Shown in pieces: positions 6,717 through 11,566 of a stretch of 14,001 nt of DNA. This DNA is from Thermoplasmata archaeon. Lineage in GTDB: Archaea > Thermoplasmatota > Thermoplasmata > GCA-020350865. The notes under the pieces were generated by a model. The model was not told where the DNA came from and searched no databases. It saw only the letters and a program-made list of their open reading frames with translations. Within the stretch, counting starts at the first letter, position 1, and each line of letters starts with the position of its first letter. The position numbers and the translations under genes were made by a program. The stretch covers positions 2,220,556 through 2,234,556 of the forward strand of contig CP070672.1 in NCBI GenBank assembly GCA_020351895.1, read 5' to 3'.

Positions 6717-7184
6717 TCAATCTATGAAAAAGAGCCCCCATTTCCCTATATTGATCTCCATTCCGAAACTCGAAACCTTGACGTAACCATTGACTATTCT
6801 TATCTTTGAATCCTTTTTTATGGTTCCATCCTTGACTGTCTCAACATCCTTGTCCCATAAAGTCAATCTGCACATTGCCGTTTCATCTGCAACAATGAGA
6901 TTCGCCACCTGACCGAGACTTCCATTTTTTCTTTTGAACTCCCTTGGCTCCTTGATATCCTCAACATGAACCTCGAGGCTCACGCTATCTCCATCTTTCA
7001 ATTCCGATATGGTTGCCATGTCCATGACGTTTTTTCCCTTTTCATCGACTATCAGGTATGCAATGGCATCTTCGTTTAAGAGGCCCTCGTATTCATGGAA
7101 CCTTTTTTCGATTTCCTTTTCGAAATCATCTTGATTCATTAAATCCTTTACCAGTTCATAAAGTTCAGATTTTGTTTTATACAT
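6717..7184 (-). CDS. RPA-like single-stranded DNA-binding protein, single OB fold
   Basis: The 155-residue protein has a short N-terminal helical region (1-60, with LNEDAIAYLIVDE at 36-48) followed by an OB fold at about 65-150. Diagnostic segments are DGDSVSLEVHVEDIKEPREF, the K-NGSLGQVANLIVADETA turn-strand pair, RLTLWDKD with the conserved L-W, and INGYVKV-like and NIGKWG strands. This order matches euryarchaeal replication protein A OB domains, which bind ssDNA in replication, repair and recombination. With one OB fold and no zinc finger it is shorter than classical archaeal RPA and could be an accessory subunit or a small RPA-family homologue. The ATG at 7184 sits about 36 nt after a TATA-like box, so the message is nearly leaderless. 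It is divergent from the surface-protein cluster and may be co-transcribed with the TPR scaffold gene. Confidence 0.82.
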   Translation of the reverse strand: MYKTKSELYELVKDLMNQDDFEKEIEKRFHEYEGLLNEDAIAYLIVDEKGKNVMDMATISELKDGDSVSLEVHVEDIKEPREFKRKNGSLGQVANLIVADETAMCRLTLWDKDVETVKDGTIKKDSKIRIVNGYVKVSSFGMEINIGKWGLFFID

Positions 7185-7212
7185 CGATTTCAGGTATGGG
7201 GTTTGTTATACA

Positions 7213-7220
7213 TTAAATAT
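7213..7220 (-). promoter_or_regulatory. TATA-like box for the RPA-like gene
   Basis: The minus strand reads ATATTTAA, beginning 36 nt before the ATG at 7184. The expected transcription start is around 7189, which leaves about 5 nt of leader. Confidence 0.45.
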
Positions 7221-7250
7221 GTGGAATAGTCAAAGCCATGAACCAAAAGA

Positions 7251-7258
7251 ATTTTAAG
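7251..7258 (+). promoter_or_regulatory. TATA-like box, surface-protein copy A
   Basis: ATTTTAAG begins 42 nt before the ATG at 7293. It is followed by ATATC at 7277-7281, exactly 12 nt before the start, and a GAGGTTT stretch. The same order of elements precedes copies B and C. Confidence 0.45.
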
Positions 7259-7292
7259 CCTTGATTACCATTGATAATATCGAGGTTTGTGC

Positions 7293-8258
7293 ATGAAGGA
7301 TAGGGGTTGGGTTGTAAAATCGATTATTACTATTGTGACGGTATTCTTCATAATCAATTTATGGATTGTATCCGTAAATGCAAGTCCATTTACCACAGTG
7401 ACTGTGAGTTTTGAGGACTCCCCGAGTGTGGACGTATCCCCTGGAAGTTCAGATATCGATAAGGTGCATGGTGAGGTCAAGGTTGTAAAGGTGGGGCCAG
7501 ATCAAGTCAAAGTGTATCTCGAAGCTAACAGCACCTTTGAAAGCACCAGCATAACGCCAGCGTCCTTAGTTTTTAGTGGACCAAGCGGAACTGAGGAAAT
7601 CCAATCTTTTTCTGTATCTGTAAAAGTACCCCAGGGCACATCCTGTTCTGAATCAGGAACCGTAACTGTATCCGGATATTGGATTCAAGGCGGTCTGATG
7701 TATGATATTGCACCTGTATCAACAATTGTCATAATCGAGCAGTACTATAAGATGAAGGTGTCTATTGACAAAACAGGATTCCTTGTGGATCCAGGGGATA
7801 ATATTGATGTCGATCTTAATGTAGCAAATGAGGGCAATGGTGACGACATCTACCAAATAGATATTGAAAATCAGAAGGATTTGGAGGACGATGGATTTGC
7901 ACTGCCCGCACCAATTGAAGTAGATATTGGGGAAGGAGCTAATAAAGATGTGAGCCTCAAAATCGGAATACCAAAGTACATCTCTGGTTCTTTTTCATTG
8001 AAAATACGTATAACCTCCAAGGGATCTGAAACCAGCGCCACTCCCTGTAAAGAGGTGAAGATAGTAAATATGGAAGTTATAGGTGATGGTCAGAAGACAG
8101 ATGGAGACGGAGATGGAGATGGAAATGATTCTTTTGACAGCGAATTCGAAGGTGCTCTCATATTACCCTTGATAATGGGATTAATAATTATTGTTATTGC
8201 AATCCTGGCAATTTTGTCTATTGGTAAGAGGAGCAGGGTTGAGATATTTGTTCCTTAA
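7293..8258 (+). CDS. Secreted, C-terminally membrane-anchored NEW3/COG1470-like surface protein, copy A
   Basis: The 321-residue product has a signal peptide (1-30, ending VSVNA before SPF) and a first beta-rich domain at about 32-152 (DVSPGSS, GPDQVKVYL, TVSGYWIQGGL). A second Ig-like domain at about 153-262 has the pattern DPGDNIDVDLNVANEGNGDD and later IPKYISGSFSLKI, typical of NEW3/CARDB domains in COG1470 proteins. An Asp/Gly-rich linker (264-286), one membrane span (287-310) and a basic tail (GKRSR) follow. The protein should therefore face outside with a short cytoplasmic tail. I chose ATG 7293 over TTG 7287 because GAGG at 7282-7285 is well placed and the paralogues start at the same point. 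Ligand and function are unknown. Only this copy has the Asp-rich linker, and its signature positions differ most from B and C. Confidence 0.85.
   Translation: MKDRGWVVKSIITIVTVFFIINLWIVSVNASPFTTVTVSFEDSPSVDVSPGSSDIDKVHGEVKVVKVGPDQVKVYLEANSTFESTSITPASLVFSGPSGTEEIQSFSVSVKVPQGTSCSESGTVTVSGYWIQGGLMYDIAPVSTIVIIEQYYKMKVSIDKTGFLVDPGDNIDVDLNVANEGNGDDIYQIDIENQKDLEDDGFALPAPIEVDIGEGANKDVSLKIGIPKYISGSFSLKIRITSKGSETSATPCKEVKIVNMEVIGDGQKTDGDGDGDGNDSFDSEFEGALILPLIMGLIIIVIAILAILSIGKRSRVEIFVP
8088..8130 (+). repeat. GAT/GGA low-complexity tract encoding an Asp-Gly linker
   Basis: A run of six-base GATGGA/GACGGA-type units encodes DGDGDGDGND between the second domain and the membrane span of copy A. Such D-x-D-x-DG runs can bind calcium, but no complete EF-hand or dockerin follows. 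It is absent from the two paralogues. Confidence 0.6.
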
Positions 8259-8316
8259 AATCTATAATAACCAAGCCATAAAATTATTGGTATCCATGAC
8301 TTAAAAACCAAAAATA

Positions 8317-8324
8317 ATTTAAAG
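8317..8324 (+). promoter_or_regulatory. TATA-like box, surface-protein copy B
   Basis: ATTTAAAG begins 38 nt before the ATG at 8355. ATATC at 8339-8343 follows, 12 nt before the start, and then TTGGGTT. Confidence 0.45.
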
Positions 8325-8354
8325 TATACCTAACATAGATATCTTGGGTTAATC

Positions 8355-9281
8355 ATGGAGAGGAAAGGTCGGGTATTTGTATCATTGATTGTATTAGGTT
8401 CCCTTTTCTCAAATATAACCTTATGTTCAATTCCTGTAGATGCAAGTCCCTTCACCATCGTAACCATAGGGCTTCCCGAAGAGCCACAAGAGGTGGACGT
8501 TTCTCCTGGGAGTTCCGGAATTGTGGAAGTCGATGGCAATGTCACCTGTAGAAAAGTAGGCCCTGATGATGTTAAAGTGTTCTTAACAGCGCAGTCTGAT
8601 ACAGGAGGCTGCAGTGTAGAACCCCCTAACCTCGTATTTGCTGGGGTAAGTGGAACAGAGGAAGTACAGCCCTTTAAAACCATCACAAGGGTTCCTATGG
8701 GCTACTCTTCATTGGAAACGCCTGTCCTTACAGTGAGTGGTTATTTTGTGCAGGGTGGTCTCCAATATTCTGTGGAGCCAAACTCCGTTATGATCGTTGT
8801 TCTGCAATATTTTAAGATAAGGGCTATTTCTGATCGAGGTTTTTCCTTGAAAGCATATCCTGGAGAAAAAGTCAGAACAGACCTGACCATATTCAATAAT
8901 GGAAATGGTGAAGATGTCATTCTATTGGACTTCAAAAATAGGGAGGACTTGGAGAATAACGGTTTCGATTTACCAGATCCATTGGAATTCCCACTACAAA
9001 TGGATACGAATGAAACTCTAGATCTAGAATTTGAAATTCCACAAGAAGCTTCTGGAACATACACTGTAATGGGATTCCTATCTTCGATGACTTCATTGGA
9101 ATCTGAAAATCCTGAAGAAGTGGATTTCAATATTTTTCTGAAAGTCGATGAGTTGGGTGTAATTGCGGGAATCGGAAGTTATTTTCTTTCTCCCATTAGC
9201 TTGGGTCTTGTTCTTATTTTTATTGCCATAGTGGTTGTATTTATCAGGAAACAGAAGGGTAAGATCGCTGATAACACCTAG
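8355..9281 (+). CDS. Secreted, C-terminally membrane-anchored NEW3/COG1470-like surface protein, copy B
   Basis: This 308-residue paralogue keeps the full layout of copy A: signal peptide 1-30 (ending PVDA before SPF), domain 1 with DVSPGSSGIVEVDGNVTC and GPDDVKVFL, the TVSGYFVQGGLQY signature, and domain 2 with YPGEKVRTDLTIFNNGNGED and IPQEASGTYTV. A membrane span at about 281-298 and a basic tail RKQKGK follow. It has two cysteines in domain 1 (VTC and GGC), which might pair outside the cell; copy C has only the first. It is closer to copy C than to A in the SGIV-DG-VTC-K-GPD segment and in the SP motif before the membrane span. It lies 96 bp after copy A with its own promoter-like region, so it is probably monocistronic. 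The role is unknown. Confidence 0.85.
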   Translation: MERKGRVFVSLIVLGSLFSNITLCSIPVDASPFTIVTIGLPEEPQEVDVSPGSSGIVEVDGNVTCRKVGPDDVKVFLTAQSDTGGCSVEPPNLVFAGVSGTEEVQPFKTITRVPMGYSSLETPVLTVSGYFVQGGLQYSVEPNSVMIVVLQYFKIRAISDRGFSLKAYPGEKVRTDLTIFNNGNGEDVILLDFKNREDLENNGFDLPDPLEFPLQMDTNETLDLEFEIPQEASGTYTVMGFLSSMTSLESENPEEVDFNIFLKVDELGVIAGIGSYFLSPISLGLVLIFIAIVVVFIRKQKGKIADNT

Positions 9282-9296
9282 TTTGTATACCAAAAG

Positions 9297-9304
9297 TTAT
9301 TAAG
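9297..9304 (+). promoter_or_regulatory. TATA-like box, surface-protein copy C
   Basis: TTATTAAG begins 41 nt before the ATG at 9338. ATATC at 9320-9324 follows, 13 nt before the start, and then ATAGGGTTGG. Confidence 0.4.
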
Positions 9305-9337
9305 GGAAAGGCTACATAAATATCAATAGGGTTGGAA

Positions 9338-10246
9338 ATGGAGAACAGAAGCCGAATATTAGGTACCTTTAGTGTTTTAATGATTCTTACCTCAGCCATT
9401 AATATATTTATTGTTCCAGCCTATGCAAATCCCCTAACAGAAGTTACGCTCTCGCTTCAGGAAGAACCTGCGCATGCGGATGTTTCTCCTGAGAGCTCAG
9501 GTATCGTCAAAATTGACGGGACAGTCACCTGCGTAAAGTGGGGTCCCGATCAAGTTAAGGTTTTTTTGAATGCGACTTCGACCCATGGAGGAGCGAGTGT
9601 TATACCACCAAGTTTTGTCTTTTCAGGAACTGGAGGAAGTGAAGATACCAAACCATTCGCTGTCACAACAAGGGTTCCTCAAGGAACATCATCTTCAGAA
9701 TTGGTTACTGTTACAGTCTCAGGGAACTATGTCCAAGGCGGCTTGCAGTATGATATAGAACCACAATCGGCTTTGATTATTGTGGACCAATACTATCTGG
9801 TGGAGGCAAATAGCACAGAGGGTTTTGACCTGACCGGGAAAGCTGGGGGAAATAAGGATATAAAGTTGAATATCCAGAATGCAGGTAATGGCAACGATGT
9901 TTTTGAAATAGATTTCCAAAATAGAGGGGATCTGGAGGTTAAGGGTTTCAATTTACCAGCTCCAAAAGAGATAGCTTTACCTGAGAAATCCAATGAAAGC
10001 ATCAATTTCGCAATAGGCATACCAGAGGATATCTCTGGAACCTATGATATGGAAATTTCCATTACTTCCTTGGGTTCTATGAACAACAATGAGCCTGTCA
10101 GTCAGATAGTACCCATTAACATGAAGGTCTTGGAGAAGAGCATCGCTGAGCATATTGGCTCGTTTATATTTTCACCTTTAATGCTGGTTGTCATTATCAT
10201 TGTGATTATTGTTGCCATTTTCATTAAAAAGAAACGATCGGGATGA
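9338..10246 (+). CDS. Secreted, C-terminally membrane-anchored NEW3/COG1470-like surface protein, copy C
   Basis: The third paralogue has 302 residues from ATG 9338; a TTG two codons upstream is less likely by comparison with the other copies. It has a signal peptide (1-30, ending VPAYA before NPL), domain 1 with the DVSPESSGIVKIDGTVTC and GPDQVKVFLNAT segments, TVSGNYVQGGLQY, and domain 2 with NAGNGNDVFEIDFQNRGDLE and IPEDISGTYDM. A membrane span at about 281-296 and the tail KKKRSG complete it. Several N-x-S/T sequons (NAT, NST, NES) lie in the external part and could be glycosylated. It follows copy B by 56 bp and ends the cluster. Retention of GNGxD, DLE-xGFxLP and VP-G in all three copies points to a conserved fold rather than decaying duplicates. 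Confidence 0.85.
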   Translation: MENRSRILGTFSVLMILTSAINIFIVPAYANPLTEVTLSLQEEPAHADVSPESSGIVKIDGTVTCVKWGPDQVKVFLNATSTHGGASVIPPSFVFSGTGGSEDTKPFAVTTRVPQGTSSSELVTVTVSGNYVQGGLQYDIEPQSALIIVDQYYLVEANSTEGFDLTGKAGGNKDIKLNIQNAGNGNDVFEIDFQNRGDLEVKGFNLPAPKEIALPEKSNESINFAIGIPEDISGTYDMEISITSLGSMNNNEPVSQIVPINMKVLEKSIAEHIGSFIFSPLMLVVIIIVIIVAIFIKKKRSG

Positions 10247-10301
10247 ACCTTCATATCCCTTTCATCTATTTTTCATTTCATCAATCAATTATGGTAAGTG
10301 A

Positions 10302-10309
10302 AATTTATA
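10302..10309 (+). promoter_or_regulatory. TATA-like box for the small Cys/Lys-rich protein
   Basis: AATTTATA begins 39 nt before the ATG at 10341. The expected transcription start near 10331 lies after the alternative TTG at 10314, which supports the ATG as the start. GGAG at 10334-10337 falls within the short leader. Confidence 0.45.
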
Positions 10310-10340
10310 GACTTTGAATCCTATATACCATTTGGAGATC

Positions 10341-10529
10341 ATGCCAAGAAGGAAATACGGGCACATGGTGGGTCCCTGTCCACCTACATCCATTGAGGAC
10401 TGCAGAGCATGTCGCCTAGGTTATCCCTGTCCAAAACATGATCTAATGGAGAAACCCGATTATAAAACCCTGGCTAAGGCTAAGAGACGTAAAAAGACAG
10501 GAAAAAAGAAAAAGAAGCAAAGGCGTTAA
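10341..10529 (+). CDS. Small basic Cys/His protein, putative zinc-binding, 62 residues
   Basis: The product begins MPRRKYGHMVGPCPPTSI and continues EDCRACRLGYPCPKHD before a Lys/Arg-rich tail ending KKKKKQRR. Cysteines at 13, 21, 24 and 30 and His33 could form one zinc site of form C-x7-C-x2-C-x5-C-x2-H. The C-terminal third is extremely basic, which suggests RNA, DNA or ribosome binding, though this is inference. I do not recognise a named family. The ATG at 10341 is preferred over the in-frame TTG at 10314 because of the promoter position. Its TAA is only 3 bp from the stop of the convergent double zinc-ribbon gene, so the two messages probably overlap at their 3' ends. Confidence 0.72.
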   Translation: MPRRKYGHMVGPCPPTSIEDCRACRLGYPCPKHDLMEKPDYKTLAKAKRRKKTGKKKKKQRR

Positions 10530-10532
10530 ACT

Positions 10533-11003
10533 TTATTTCCCAGTGAGGTTATATAAAAATCGATAAAGGGCGGATTCACGGGCCTTTCTGGCTCTCTCCT
10601 CCTCCTTTTCCTGAGCTTTCTCTTCTTCATCACCTTTATAGCCCTTCTTAGATTTGCTCTTTAGGGCCTCCAGCTCTCCAGAGTCAAGCCAAACACCATG
10701 ACATGTTAGACAAACATCCACCTCTATATCCTCAGCCCTTTCGATATCCATGAGGCCGCCGCACCTAGGGCAAACCATTTCACTTTTGCTTTTTGTTCCT
10801 ATATTTTTTGTCAAATAATCAGATAATTTCCTGTCCATTAATATTTTCTTAAGTTCACCGTAATCCAGCCATATTCCCTTACATTTTGGACAGATATCGA
10901 TTTCAATATTCGGACCTAGAACCTCCACCTCCACCCTATCAGTATCAACCCAACATCTGTGACATTCGATTTTCCTATCCAAGTATTTCTTTTTTGATGA
11001 CAT
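10533..11003 (-). CDS. Protein with two zf-TFIIB-type zinc ribbons
   Basis: The 156-residue protein carries two copies of the zf-TFIIB zinc-ribbon module. In the first, C14, C17, C38 and C41 surround the signature CPKCKGIWLDYGEL. In the second, C78, C81, C98 and C101 surround CLTCHGVWLDSGELEAL. The W-L-D-x-GEL segment after the second CxxC is diagnostic of this family, which is widespread in bacteria and archaea and poorly characterised. A charged Lys/Glu/Arg-rich probable coiled coil (about 118-145) and a short end ALYRFLYNLTGK follow. There is no signal peptide or membrane span, so it is cytoplasmic. Despite the family name it is not the general transcription factor TFB, which has cyclin folds. 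It diverges from the RHH gene at 11120; the 116-bp gap holds both promoters. Confidence 0.88.
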   Translation of the reverse strand: MSSKKKYLDRKIECHRCWVDTDRVEVEVLGPNIEIDICPKCKGIWLDYGELKKILMDRKLSDYLTKNIGTKSKSEMVCPRCGGLMDIERAEDIEVDVCLTCHGVWLDSGELEALKSKSKKGYKGDEEEKAQEKEEERARKARESALYRFLYNLTGK

Positions 11004-11025
11004 ACATTCATAGTAATAAGATTAA

Positions 11026-11035
11026 CAATAAAAAA
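11026..11035 (-). promoter_or_regulatory. TATA-like box for the double zinc-ribbon gene
   Basis: The minus strand reads TTTTTTATTG, beginning about 32 nt before the ATG at 11003. This would place the transcription start at or next to the start codon. Confidence 0.35.
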
Positions 11036-11082
11036 GCATTGTGCAAAACCAATAAAATCAAATGCGAAATCAATTTCCAAAC

Positions 11083-11093
11083 AATTAAAAAGT
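11083..11093 (+). promoter_or_regulatory. TATA-like box for the 88-residue RHH gene
   Basis: AATTAAAAAGT begins 37 nt before the ATG at 11120. The predicted start is near 11112, inside the palindrome at 11108-11119. Confidence 0.4.
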
Positions 11094-11107
11094 ATGAATA
11101 GTATTAC

Positions 11108-11119
11108 TGTATCGATACA
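11108..11119. promoter_or_regulatory. 12-bp perfect palindrome, candidate RHH operator
   Basis: TGTATCGATACA is perfectly self-complementary and ends one base before the ATG of the RHH gene. It covers the expected transcription start. A nearby AGTATTACT (11100-11108) is also symmetric about its centre. Autorepression by the RHH protein is a natural reading, but palindromes of this length do arise by chance. Confidence 0.4.
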
Positions 11120-11386
11120 ATGCCCAAGAAGAAGATAGCTATCAGTATTGATGGGGACCTTTTGGAGATCATAGATCAGCAGAGGGGAAATGAAAAGCGC
11201 TCAACGTACATCAATTCTATTATCTCGAATCATTTTAAGGCTGTTCCAGAGGAAAAGGGCGGTGGCACCTTTGTCACCACACTTGAACTGAGGAAGACAT
11301 TGAAACCAATATACGATAAATTAATTGTTTTGGAAGGGCTAACACACGATGTTAAGGCTTTGCAGGAACTCCTTCGGGTGAAGTGA
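11120..11386 (+). CDS. Ribbon-helix-helix (CopG-like) regulator with C-terminal helical extension
   Basis: The 88-residue protein opens with an RHH domain: strand KKIAISIDGDLLEII (4-18), a polar turn with NEKRSTYIN (the usual S-x-YI motif), and helix INSIISNHF (31-39). A Gly-rich hinge (EEKGGGT) and a helical C-terminal part (LELRKTLKPIYDKLIVLEG, then LQELLRVK) follow and may help oligomerisation or bind an effector. RHH dimers contact DNA through the paired N-terminal strands, and short members usually repress their own or neighbouring promoters. A palindrome overlies its predicted transcription start. The divergent zinc-ribbon gene could share regulation. No toxin ORF is adjacent, so I see no support for a toxin-antitoxin pair. 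Confidence 0.85.
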   Translation: MPKKKIAISIDGDLLEIIDQQRGNEKRSTYINSIISNHFKAVPEEKGGGTFVTTLELRKTLKPIYDKLIVLEGLTHDVKALQELLRVK

Positions 11387-11531
11387 TTCTATAAGATTTA
11401 AAATTTTATAAATTTTTATTTAGTTACGCAAGAGCCCATGTAAGAAAATTGTTATGTAATTATTGTATTTTTCGTACAGATTATTGGATATTCACTACAT
11501 AATTTGCTTATTTACGAATTTTTAATAGAAG

Positions 11532-11539
11532 CATATAAT
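11532..11539 (+). promoter_or_regulatory. TATA-like box for the zinc-ribbon/NGLTNG gene
   Basis: CATATAAT begins 35 nt before the ATG at 11567, and no ribosome-binding motif lies between. A leaderless message is likely. Confidence 0.45.
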
Positions 11540-11566
11540 TAGAAAAATTTCTCCAAACGTACGGCG

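Noticed and set aside
8741..9130. Minus-strand 129-codon frame within surface-protein copy B
   Set aside because: The plus frame is conserved with two paralogues, while the minus frame is not conserved at the corresponding places in copies A and C.
7293..10246. Single operon of three surface genes
   Set aside because: Gaps of 96 and 56 bp each contain a TATA-like box at the standard distance, so separate transcription is more likely, although read-through cannot be excluded.
10533..11386. Toxin-antitoxin module built on the 88-residue RHH protein
   Set aside because: No toxin-sized ORF adjoins it in the same direction. The divergent neighbour is a double zf-TFIIB protein, which is not a known toxin family.
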